From NCBI GenBank assembly GCA_039029535.1, contig JBCCFW010000004.1, positions 1 through 64,000 on the forward strand: a stretch of 64,000 nucleotides of DNA, read 5' to 3'. Below the pieces are notes generated by a model. It saw nothing but the letters and a program-made list of their open reading frames with translations, ran no database searches and was not told the DNA's origin. The stretch's first letter is position 1. Every line of letters starts with the position of its first letter. A program made the position numbers and the translations under genes. Positions 49,144-56,910 of this stretch are shown piece by piece. This DNA is from JBCCFW01 sp039029535. GTDB lineage: Bacteria; Acidobacteriota; JBCCFW01.

Positions 49144-49901
49144 TCGCGGTTCCAGTCCAGGGCCAGCGCGCAGGCCCAGAGGAAGGCTGCCGCCACGCCG
49201 AGGTAGTAGCAGAGACCGGAGAGGCTCACGATGCCGCGGCTGAAGGCGGCGTGATGCGGGGCGATGGAGACCCAGTCGTGAAGCAAGGTTCCCAGCGACA
49301 ATGACGGCGCCATCCCGTCGAGGACGGGCACGACCCTCTCGTTGCCGGCGAGCACGAAGAGGAAGGAGAGCACCGCGGCGCTCACGAACGAGACGATCTG
49401 GTCGGCGGTGAGGGCAGAGACGAAGGAGCCGAGGCCGAGCAGCATGGCGCCGAGCAGGAAGGAGCCCAGGTAGCCGGCGGCGATGCGACCGAGGTCGGGG
49501 TCACCGAGCACGATGAGCATGACCACGATCGGCAGGGTGCCGAGGAGCATGACCGCGAGCAGCACGAGCCCGGCGAGGAACTTGCCGAGCACCGCTTCGA
49601 CCGAGCGAATGGGGAGGGTCAGCAGCAGCTCGATGCTGCGGACGCGTCGCTCCTCGGACCAGGAGCGCATGCTGATGGCGGGCACGAAGAGCGGGAGCAG
49701 GAGGGGGAGCAGCTCGAAGAAGCCGCTCATGTCGACGAGCCCGGTGAGGAAGAACTCGTTCATGAAGATCGAGCTGGCGAGCACGACGAAGGCGATGCCG
49801 CAGACGTGGACGATCTTCGAGTCGAAGATGGCGGCGACCTCCCGCTCGGCGACGAGCAGGACGGGACGCCAGGACGGCAGGTGGTCGGCCAGGCTGCTCA
49901 T
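49140..49901 (-). CDS. ABC transporter permease, GldF-like
   Basis: A 253-residue polytopic protein with six hydrophobic helices. The R-E-V-A-A-I-F-D-S-K-I-V-H-V start and the S-M-R-S-W-S-E-E-R-R-V-R-S-I-E-L-L-L-T-L-P motif are hallmarks of the GldF/ABC-2 type permease. The ATG at 49901 overlaps the ATPase stop (ATGA), and the stop overlaps the next start. The open frame continues upstream inside the ATPase gene but has no helices. It forms the membrane part of the complex with the preceding ATPase. Confidence 0.92.
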   Translation of the reverse strand: MSSLADHLPSWRPVLLVAEREVAAIFDSKIVHVCGIAFVVLASSIFMNEFFLTGLVDMSGFFELLPLLLPLFVPAISMRSWSEERRVRSIELLLTLPIRSVEAVLGKFLAGLVLLAVMLLGTLPIVVMLIVLGDPDLGRIAAGYLGSFLLGAMLLGLGSFVSALTADQIVSFVSAAVLSFLFVLAGNERVVPVLDGMAPSLSLGTLLHDWVSIAPHHAAFSRGIVSLSGLCYYLGVAAAFLWACALALDWNRE

Positions 49902-50650
49902 GCCTTCGCTCCTTCGCCGGCCGTGGCGGTCTTGCGACCGGCCTGCACGATGTCGAGCAGCACGCGCTCGAGGTCCTGGTCGCCGGCCTCCTTGCGGAGC
50001 TCGTCGACGGGGGTGTCGGCGAGGAGTTGGCCCTCGTTGATGACGAGGAGTCGGTCGGAGACCGCGACGACCTCGGCGAGAATGTGGCTGGAGAAGAGGA
50101 TGGCCCGGTCCTCGCGGAGGTCGCGGAGGAAGTCGCGGAAGGCGACGACCTGGACGGGGTCGAGCCCGTGGGTCGGCTCGTCGAGGAGGAGCACGGGCGG
50201 GTCGTGGATGAGGGCAGCCGCCACGCCGATGCGCTGGCGATAGCCCTTCGAGCACTCCCGGCACCACTTCGCGAGGACGGCCTTCAGGTCACAGGCGTCG
50301 ATGCACCACTCGAGCCGCTCCTGGAGCCGGTCGCCGGAGAGGCCGCGCATCCGCCCCATGAAGCGGAGGAAGCGGTCGACCTTCATCCCCTCGTAGAGGG
50401 CGGAGTGCTCGGGCAGGTAGCCGAGGAGCCGACGGACGGCGAGAGGCTCGCGGACGACGTCGTGACCGTCGATGGCGATTCGGCCCGCCGTGGGGAGGAG
50501 CCAGGTCACCATCATCTTCAGGAGGGTGGACTTCCCGGCGCCGTTGGGGCCGAGGAAGCCGACGATCTCGCCCGGGTCCATCCGGAAGGAGACCTGGTCG
50601 ACGGCCTTCACCGGACCGAAGTGCTTGCTGACCTCAGAGACCTCAATCAT
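49898..50650 (-). CDS. ABC transporter ATPase, GldA-like
   Basis: A 250-residue ATP-binding subunit. Walker A G-P-N-G-A-G-K-S-T at 35-43; signature motif C-S-K-G-Y-R-Q-R-I-G, the variant seen in GldA-type ATPases; Walker B V-L-L-L-D-E-P-T-H; H-loop S-S-H-I. First gene of a run of overlapping minus-strand genes (ATPase, permease, GldG-like, DUF4340-like). In Bacteroidetes the homologues are needed for gliding; elsewhere the exported substrate is unknown. Confidence 0.95.
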   Translation of the reverse strand: MIEVSEVSKHFGPVKAVDQVSFRMDPGEIVGFLGPNGAGKSTLLKMMVTWLLPTAGRIAIDGHDVVREPLAVRRLLGYLPEHSALYEGMKVDRFLRFMGRMRGLSGDRLQERLEWCIDACDLKAVLAKWCRECSKGYRQRIGVAAALIHDPPVLLLDEPTHGLDPVQVVAFRDFLRDLREDRAILFSSHILAEVVAVSDRLLVINEGQLLADTPVDELRKEAGDQDLERVLLDIVQAGRKTATAGEGAKA

Positions 50651-50875
50651 GAGCTTCCGTTCCCACCGTGCGGACGGTCGAGACAGAGAACCTGGATCAG
50701 GAGGGGGCCGAGGTCAAGGTTTGGGCGGATCCTCGAAGGCAGACGAGCGGTGAACGAGAGTTCCGGAGATGTCGACGTGTCCTCCCTCTCTCATCAATGG
50801 CTGGTCGCTCCGCTGCTGCTCAGTCGCTCCGGTAGAATCCTCGCTTGCCTCGCACGCTCGGGGTGGAGGGGGCTG

Positions 50876-51499
50876 ATGACACTACCGACGAAGGGGAGCC
50901 GGCGGCTCGTGCATGACGGCACGGCCTATCGCTGGTTGCTGACCTCGCGACAGGACCTGCTCCACCTGACCGTCGAGCTCGACGAGGAGCCCGGTCAGGT
51001 TCTGCGGGCCTTCTTCGAGCCTCATGACCAGTACCGGCGTGGCGAGGACAGGCGATGGTCCTTTCATCGTCAAGGACGTGAGGTCACGCCGTCGCTCGTG
51101 AGCCGGGTCGTCGGCCACGGGCTTGCCAACGGCTGGGAGCCGGCGGTGAGAGGGAAACCGCCGCTCGAGATCTACACCTGGCAGGTCGAGGACCTCCCGA
51201 AGGTTGAGACCTCCGAGGACGAAGTGGCCCTGCGGGAGATCGCCGCCGCCGAGGTCACCGACCTGCTGTTCGACATCAGCACCGATGCGGCATGGCGTCA
51301 GCGTCTCTTCGACGCGCCCGTGCATCAGCGAATCTCCATCCCCGAGGAGGAGCTGTCGAGGCGCGTTCGCGGTCTCGGCCTGCGCTTCGCGGTCTTCAAT
51401 GACGGGTGGTTGGGCGACGGCTTCGTCGTGTTCGGCATCGAGTCGGTCGACTTCTCCCACGTGGTCATGTACACCACCAACAACGCCAGCATCATCTGA
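50876..51499 (+). CDS. Hypothetical two-domain protein
   Basis: A 207-residue cytosolic protein. The first ~115 residues (L-P-T-K-G-S-R-R-L-V-H-D-G-T-A-Y-R-W, then T-P-S-L-V-S-R-V-V-G-H-G-L-A-N-G-W-E-P) resemble a domain I recall from planctomycete and myxobacterial hypothetical proteins. The second half (A-E-V-T-D-L-L-F-D-I-S-T-D, F-N-D-G-W-L-G-D-G-F) is unassigned. The ATG at 50876 follows GGTGGAGGGGG and a possible TAGAAT -10 box at 50833. It is divergent from the ABC genes and 12 nt before a GNAT gene. Confidence 0.7.
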   Translation: MTLPTKGSRRLVHDGTAYRWLLTSRQDLLHLTVELDEEPGQVLRAFFEPHDQYRRGEDRRWSFHRQGREVTPSLVSRVVGHGLANGWEPAVRGKPPLEIYTWQVEDLPKVETSEDEVALREIAAAEVTDLLFDISTDAAWRQRLFDAPVHQRISIPEEELSRRVRGLGLRFAVFNDGWLGDGFVVFGIESVDFSHVVMYTTNNASII

Positions 51500-51511
51500 C
51501 GGAGATGCCCG

Positions 51512-51973
51512 ATGAACGTGACACTCCGAGAAATCACCGCCGACACCGTCGTGAGCATCATCAAGCTCACCGTTGCCGAGAGCCAGAAGGGCTACGTCGC
51601 GAGCAACTCCGTGTCGCTCGCCCAGGCGCTCTTCCAGGAGGAGGCGTGGTACCGCGCGGTCTACCTCGACGACGAGCCGGTCGGCTTCGTGATGCTCGAG
51701 GATGACTCCCTGGCCTCGGAGCCTCCCGACGAGCCGGGCGTCTACCTCTGGCGCTTCATGATCGACGAGAAGTTCCAGGGCCGTGGGATCGGCAAGGCCG
51801 CGCTGGAGCTCGTCATCGAGCACGTCCGCACGAACCGCACGGCACCGAAGCTCACGCTGTCGTACGTGCCCGGACCCGGTGAGCCCGCCGACTTCTACCG
51901 GGGTTTCGGCTTCGAGCCCACCGGTGAGGTCGACGAGGGTGAGATCGTCATGGCCCTGGAGATCGCTCGTTAG
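51512..51973 (+). CDS. GNAT family N-acetyltransferase
   Basis: A 153-residue acetyltransferase. The acetyl-CoA site reads F-Q-G-R-G-I-G-K-A-A-L; before it comes L-W-R-F-M-I-D-E-K and after it a F-Y-R-G-F-G-F-E-P-T-G motif. The overall order matches spermidine/spermine acetyltransferases of the PaiA/BltD type, which take small amines, but the substrate is not certain. It follows the hypothetical gene by 12 nt and is probably co-transcribed. It converges on the lipoprotein gene. Confidence 0.92.
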   Translation: MNVTLREITADTVVSIIKLTVAESQKGYVASNSVSLAQALFQEEAWYRAVYLDDEPVGFVMLEDDSLASEPPDEPGVYLWRFMIDEKFQGRGIGKAALELVIEHVRTNRTAPKLTLSYVPGPGEPADFYRGFGFEPTGEVDEGEIVMALEIAR

Positions 51974-51991
51974 CTGAGCGCCGTTCGCGGC

Positions 51992-53938
51992 TCACTTGCC
52001 CTTTGCGACGCTCCCGACCACGAGGTACTGGTCCAGGTCGAAGCCGAGCGTGTCGTCGAAGGTCAGCTCGGACTCCAGCTCGGGGTGAGCGGTCACCGGC
52101 TCGAGCGTGAGCAGCTCCACCCGACCCTCGCCCCAGGTGTTGCTCTCGGGGAGCTGCTTCTTGTCGAGGTGGCTCCAGCGGAGCAGGCTCACCTGCTCGT
52201 CGTCGAGCTCACCCGACACCACGTCGAGCACGTCGGCGACCTGCACGACCAGCGCCCGTCGGTAGGTCTCGAGCTGCTCGATCGTCGGCACCTCGGTGAT
52301 CTCGGAGATCCGACAGCGCACCTGCACGCGAGGAGCCGGCGTGCGGGAGGCGATCGCGGTCGTCACGAGCGACGCCCGCTGAGCGACCTTCTCGTCCGGA
52401 AGACGACGCGCCAGGAGCATGAGCTTCTCGAGACGACCCGACCACGAGTCGCGTCCGTCGGCGAGGCTGCCGATCGAGAGCTCGGCCTCGGTGAACCCAC
52501 CGAAGGGATGACCGGCCGGGATGGCACGGACGTTTTCGCCGTTCACGAACACCGCACCTTCCGCACCGTCGAGAGTGACGATCAGGTGCGCTGGCGAGGC
52601 CCCGCCGCCCGGCAAGGGCGCCAGCGTGACGAAGTCCTTCCGGCCGGGCCAGAGCCCTCTCAGGTCAGCGCCGCTCTGCTTCAACACGAGCCCGGACCAC
52701 GACAGCAGCACGCCGTCCTGAGGACCGTCCGGCGTGATCGTCATCTCCACCGTGAGCGCTTCCTTCGTGGCCACGTGATCGACCAGCGGCGACGGAACCG
52801 TGCCGAAGAAGCGGCCGCGTCCGAGCTGCATGTCATGACGCGAGCCGTAGCGGGCCCGACCCGCCGGGGTGAGCCGACAGTCGAGGCCTCGACCATCGGG
52901 CCCCGGCACCTGGTTCGACGCCGTCGCGACGTCCCAGCCGAACACCGCGTCGGTCTCGTCGGGCGGCCAGGTCGTTCGCGTCGCCTTCGTGGAGCCGCCA
53001 TCGGCGGGGTCCTTCGGTCGCGTGCGTGCCACCGTGCCGGCCGGCCGCTCGTGGTTGGTGGCGACGAAGAGGTCCGGGTAGCTGGCGAAGCCACCGCCGG
53101 TGCTCAGGCGGAAGCAGCGGCTCGTCGAGACCTGAACGACGTAAGCCTCACGCTTCGACTCCTTCTTCGAGTCCCCCTGGGCGGCGATCCAGTCGTCGTC
53201 GTTGCTCCAGTGGTGGTTGTCCCAGCGCCGATCGGGCAGGCAGCCGCTGGCCCAGACGCTGACGAGCTCACCACCGCCCCAGGGCTGGAGCTGGAGCTCC
53301 TCGTGGCTGCCCACGTTGTTCATGATCCGCGAGCCGTCGGGAGAGGTGCCCGACGAGCAGCCGCGTGCGTACTTGCGATGGCTGCGCTGCACGAGGTCGA
53401 TGGCGTAGAGGTCGTGACCCCAGCGCATGGCCAGGCGCGTGCCGTCCGCGGAGATGCCCGGCTCGCCCGTGTACTGACCCGGCAGCTCGAGCGAGCGCTG
53501 GACGCCCGTCTCGACATTCACCGCCCAGACACGATCTTCCTCGGGCTTCATGAAGACGATCTCGCGACCGTTGGCGTGGAACTCGAGCGCGCAGCCGTGC
53601 TTCTCCCAGGCACCTTCGACCAGGGGCTTGCGCTCCTGCCCCTCGGCATCCCACAGCTCGATGCGACCGGCTCCCTCGCCGGTCCGGACGAAGACGGCGA
53701 GACGCGTACCGTCGGGGCTCCAGCGGGCGTAGTCGCCCGCGCCGAGCTCGCGCTCGCCTTCGGTCCCGACGTCGACCCGGAGGACGCGACCTTGTCGGGT
53801 GAACACCACCGAGCCCTCGATGAGTGTCGAGAGGCCGCCGTGGGCGGCGTCGGGCTCCGGCAGGGGAGGCGGCGCGGGGGCGCTCGAACACGATGCGGTG
53901 GCTAGCCAGAGGAGCACCGCTACGAGGAGGAGACGCAT
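51992..53938 (-). CDS. Lipoprotein-like protein with WD40/TolB-type propeller and LamG-like domain
   Basis: A 648-residue protein with a signal peptide ending in T-A-S-C-S-S; the Cys could be lipidated although the -3 residue is Thr. Residues ~40-330 show TolB-like propeller strands (Y-A-R-W-S-P-D-G-T-R-L-A-V-F, I-S-A-D-G-T-R-L-A-M, T-S-P-D-G-S-R-I). Residues ~430-570 look like a concanavalin/LamG domain (A-H-L-I-V-T-L-D-G-A, G-R-L-E-K-L-M-L-L-A-R-R). It ends with a C-terminal domain of unknown type. Five nt separate it from the AlgJ/X-like gene upstream, so it is the last gene of that operon. It may bind polysaccharide in the envelope. Confidence 0.75.
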   Translation of the reverse strand: MRLLLVAVLLWLATASCSSAPAPPPLPEPDAAHGGLSTLIEGSVVFTRQGRVLRVDVGTEGERELGAGDYARWSPDGTRLAVFVRTGEGAGRIELWDAEGQERKPLVEGAWEKHGCALEFHANGREIVFMKPEEDRVWAVNVETGVQRSLELPGQYTGEPGISADGTRLAMRWGHDLYAIDLVQRSHRKYARGCSSGTSPDGSRIMNNVGSHEELQLQPWGGGELVSVWASGCLPDRRWDNHHWSNDDDWIAAQGDSKKESKREAYVVQVSTSRCFRLSTGGGFASYPDLFVATNHERPAGTVARTRPKDPADGGSTKATRTTWPPDETDAVFGWDVATASNQVPGPDGRGLDCRLTPAGRARYGSRHDMQLGRGRFFGTVPSPLVDHVATKEALTVEMTITPDGPQDGVLLSWSGLVLKQSGADLRGLWPGRKDFVTLAPLPGGGASPAHLIVTLDGAEGAVFVNGENVRAIPAGHPFGGFTEAELSIGSLADGRDSWSGRLEKLMLLARRLPDEKVAQRASLVTTAIASRTPAPRVQVRCRISEITEVPTIEQLETYRRALVVQVADVLDVVSGELDDEQVSLLRWSHLDKKQLPESNTWGEGRVELLTLEPVTAHPELESELTFDDTLGFDLDQYLVVGSVAKGK

Positions 53939-53943
53939 GAGAG

Positions 53944-54993
53944 CTATCCGGGTTCGGAGCTGGGGGGAGGCGGCACGGGGACCTTCCGCCAGCCGCTGGC
54001 CTGCGTCAGCTCGCGGGCGGTGAAGCACCACACGACGGCGCGCTTGCCGGCCAGCCACGACGGATCGCGGCGTGCCTTGCGGAACAGGCTGATCCGCGCC
54101 GGCGTCGCACCGGAGCCCCGCACGCCGAGGACGTCGACCCGACGACCGAGACGCCGCGCGAGCTGCTCGGGGAGACCGGCACCCTTGGCGTGAAGGTCGG
54201 CCCCGACCGAGAACACGAGCACGTGCGAGTCGCCCAACACGAGGACGGGGCTCTCGGGGTCGCTCGCGAGCGGCTCGAAGCCCGCGTCGGTCTTCGTGCC
54301 GATGAAGTCGAGCGTGAGCTGCTCCTGCGCCGGTCGTTCTTCCAGCTCGCGCCAGAGGTCGCCCTCGATGGTGATCGTCCGCGGCTCGGCGACGAATCCA
54401 CCCGGTCCGGCTTCGAGCGCCTTCGTGTCCAGCAGTTGCTTGGCGGTCTGCTCGGCGGCGAGCTCGATGGCCGGCCCCGCCCAGTGCGTGTCGCTGCGAC
54501 AGTAGGGCGCGCGCTTCGGGTCGGCCCGGAGGGACTCGAGCTCGGGCAGCAGGTCGAGCACGGTGAGGCCGGACTCGCGGAGGAGCTTCAGGAACTCGAG
54601 GTGCGTCGCGCGGGCGGCGGTGGGGTCGGTCGCGGTCTCACCCGGTAGCTTCGCGTGATGGACCAGCGCCTTCGGCGGCACCGGCACGAGGACGAGCTCG
54701 ATGTCGTGCGCGGCCAGCCCTTCGCGGAAGTCGAGGATGGCCGGGAGAGGGTCGGCCTCGGCAGGCTTGCGCGCTCGCGAGACCTTCGCGGCGTTCTCCC
54801 CCCAGAACGGACCCGCCGCCACGTGGCGCAGGTCGGAGGGGAGGAACAGCCAGTCGTCCTTGCCGCGGATGACCGACTCGTCGCGGGACTTGGCCTCCTC
54901 GACCAGACGCGCGCAGCGGTCGACGAGCTCCTCGGCTGACGCCGACACGGCGAGGCCCGCGGCCACGATGAGCAGCAGCCGAGCGAGGCTCAT
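53944..54993 (-). CDS. AlgJ/AlgX-like SGNH acetyltransferase-fold protein (paralogue 2)
   Basis: A 349-residue periplasmic protein with a signal peptide ending near A-S-A-E. It carries the AlgX/AlgJ pattern: I-R-G-K-D-D-W-L-F-L, L-V-L-V-P-V-P-P-K, C-R-S-D-T-H-W (the D-x-H-W catalytic pair) and V-L-V-L-G-D-S-H (nucleophile Ser). Such proteins O-acetylate exopolysaccharides such as alginate, taking acetyl groups from an MBOAT membrane enzyme. No MBOAT gene lies in the window. Start overlaps the stop of the larger paralogue (ATGA). Confidence 0.85.
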   Translation of the reverse strand: MSLARLLLIVAAGLAVSASAEELVDRCARLVEEAKSRDESVIRGKDDWLFLPSDLRHVAAGPFWGENAAKVSRARKPAEADPLPAILDFREGLAAHDIELVLVPVPPKALVHHAKLPGETATDPTAARATHLEFLKLLRESGLTVLDLLPELESLRADPKRAPYCRSDTHWAGPAIELAAEQTAKQLLDTKALEAGPGGFVAEPRTITIEGDLWRELEERPAQEQLTLDFIGTKTDAGFEPLASDPESPVLVLGDSHVLVFSVGADLHAKGAGLPEQLARRLGRRVDVLGVRGSGATPARISLFRKARRDPSWLAGKRAVVWCFTARELTQASGWRKVPVPPPPSSEPG

Positions 54994-56699
54994 CGCAGGA
55001 CCTCGAGGTCTTCGATCCACAGCGGTTCTTCGAACAAGAGATCCTCGTCGTCGAGCTCGCTGCGAGAGAGACCGCCGAGCTCGTCTTCCACCTCGGCCCA
55101 GGGCCGGAGCGTCATCTTCACGCGTTGACCCGGTCGCAGCCTCGCGGCCGGCGTCCAGCGATGATCTCTCATCCCGTGAACGTGCGCGAGCAGCTCGGTC
55201 GCCGGTTCGTCGTTCATGAGATCCGTCGAGACCGGGTCGGCCAGGTGGAGCGTCATGACGTGGTCGGCGTAGGGCACGCTGCGGGGGCGGGGCACCACCG
55301 AGGCGGCGAGCACCGTCGCCTCGACCACGCCGCTCCAGCCGTCGGGCGCGGTGACGAAGCGCGAGGGGCGCGGCTCACCGAGCACCAGCGGCAGGACTTC
55401 CCAGTCGCCGAACGACAGCTCGCGTTCGGCGAGCTCCCAGACGACGACCTTCTTGTCGGCCAAGCGATCGCGACCCGAAGCGAGCTCGCGGTGCAGCACG
55501 CGGCGGCTCTCCACCGCACCACCCGCGTTGACGGCGATGCGATCGACGGGGGCCTCGAGCTCGAGCGCGAGTTGCTCGGCGAGCCCCGCGTCCTCGCCCC
55601 AGCCCAGTGACGGCAGCGAGAAGACGTTGGTGAAGCTGTCGCCGAGCAGGAGAACCTCGGCCTCGCGCGACGGACGCCAGGTCTCGGACGCTGCGGTGCT
55701 CACGCGGCGGAGCTCGATTCGCTGCGCCGGAAAGCGGTCCTGCTCCTCGGGCAGCGACAGCATCCGCACGATGTCGCCTTCACCGTCGACCGTCGCGGCG
55801 TCACCACGCAGGCGAGCGGTGCCCGTGCGGACGCCGAGATCGCGGAGCGTCGTGGCCAAGCGAGCCGCCGCCAGCTCGACGGCAATCGGTGACCAGTGGC
55901 TGTCGGTGCGGAGGAACACCTCGTCTCCACGAGCCAGCGCGAAGAGCTCCGCCCGCAGGTCGACGACGGTGACGCCCGACTCGGCCAAGGTGGCGAGCAG
56001 GTCGCTGGTCGACGGGTTCTGCAGCGCCGCGTCGAAGCTGCCGCTGGCGAGCTGCTCGGGATGGATGGCGGCCTTGCCGGGAACCGGCAGCACGACGAGC
56101 GCGATGTCGCGTTCGGCGAGGTCACGGTGGAGCTGAAGGATGGCCGGCGTCGGATCGATGCCGGGGACCGCATCCCAGCTCGGAGCGGCGTCGCGTCGGG
56201 ACTCGACGTGGCGAGCGTCGTGGAAGGCCGGACCGGTGAGGTGGTCGACCCCCGGTCGAAAGAACAGCCAGCCCGGGCGGCCGAGGTAGCTGTCTTCGGT
56301 CCCTTGACGCAGTGCTCCCGACATCAAGAGACGGACGGGCGAGACCAGCCCCGCATTCAGGAAAGACGCGTCTTCGAGGGAGCGCTCGTGAGCGGTCATC
56401 CCCGCCAGGAGGCGCCGATTGGCCGCGAGGAGCCCTCTGAGCCCACCACCGGCTTCCCGATGCGCGGCGGGTAGGCCGGGCAGCACGTGCAGCAGGTCGA
56501 GCACCGAGGGCAGGGCGGAGCTTCGTTCGCCACGTCGGTGGGACGCGAGGTCGAGTCCTGCCTGCACGAGTGGGACGACCAGCAGCAGGAGCACGAAGCC
56601 GAGGCTCAGCGCGCGTGCGACGCTGGGCTCGACCTCGGTGTGCCCGATCTCGACGTGGGCCTGGGCCTCGCGGTCGGTGGTCCGGTTGGGGGCGGACAT
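54990..56699 (-). CDS. AlgJ/AlgX-like SGNH acetyltransferase-fold protein (paralogue 1)
   Basis: A 569-residue protein with an uncleaved N-terminal membrane helix at ~32-52 and a periplasmic SGNH domain: L-G-R-P-G-W-L-F-F, L-V-V-L-P-V-P-G-K, L-R-T-D-S-H-W and V-L-L-L-G-D-S-F-T-N. The ~140 C-terminal residues are an extra domain of unknown type with beta strands and an acidic end. The ATG at 56699 lies 4 nt from the left end of element copy 3; a second in-frame ATG at 56717 is inside the element's terminal repeat. The two paralogues plus lipoprotein form one operon. Confidence 0.85.
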   Translation of the reverse strand: MSAPNRTTDREAQAHVEIGHTEVEPSVARALSLGFVLLLLVVPLVQAGLDLASHRRGERSSALPSVLDLLHVLPGLPAAHREAGGGLRGLLAANRRLLAGMTAHERSLEDASFLNAGLVSPVRLLMSGALRQGTEDSYLGRPGWLFFRPGVDHLTGPAFHDARHVESRRDAAPSWDAVPGIDPTPAILQLHRDLAERDIALVVLPVPGKAAIHPEQLASGSFDAALQNPSTSDLLATLAESGVTVVDLRAELFALARGDEVFLRTDSHWSPIAVELAAARLATTLRDLGVRTGTARLRGDAATVDGEGDIVRMLSLPEEQDRFPAQRIELRRVSTAASETWRPSREAEVLLLGDSFTNVFSLPSLGWGEDAGLAEQLALELEAPVDRIAVNAGGAVESRRVLHRELASGRDRLADKKVVVWELAERELSFGDWEVLPLVLGEPRPSRFVTAPDGWSGVVEATVLAASVVPRPRSVPYADHVMTLHLADPVSTDLMNDEPATELLAHVHGMRDHRWTPAARLRPGQRVKMTLRPWAEVEDELGGLSRSELDDEDLLFEEPLWIEDLEVLR

Positions 56700-56703
56700 G
56701 CAA

Positions 56704-56905
56704 CCCGGACTCTTCATGAGTGTTCGTTGCGAGTGGCTAGCCGAGAAGGGCGCACGTAGCCGCGAAGCCCGTGGCTCAATCCGGTGGGAACCGCGGAATG
56801 AGAGCCGGAGGCGCACTTGATGGTGCGTTGAGGACCGAGGGGCGAGTACGCCCTTCGCAGGCAGCACATCTGGTCACGCAGCAGGAGACTCATGGAGTGT
56901 CCGGG
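56704..56905 (-). repeat. Dispersed structured element, copy 3 (202 bp)
   Basis: Terminal inverted repeats at 56704-56721 (CCCGGACTCTTCATGAGT) and 56888-56905. They pair along most of their length with one wobble and one mismatch; the variable part is CTTC/GGAG here. The inner hairpin CGCAC-TTGATG-GTGCG is at 56812-56827, and a second hairpin (GGCTC...GAGCC) lies at about 56773-56806. It starts 5 nt after the SASA stop codon and reaches within 4 nt of the AlgJ/X start codon, so it is the entire intergenic region. A 58-codon frame again runs from one terminal repeat to the other. Confidence 0.85.
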
Positions 56906-56910
56906 TTTCG

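Noticed and set aside
50027..50875. Upstream extension of the plus-strand hypothetical gene
   Set aside because: It is antisense to the ABC ATPase gene; the start at 50876 has a good ribosome-binding site.
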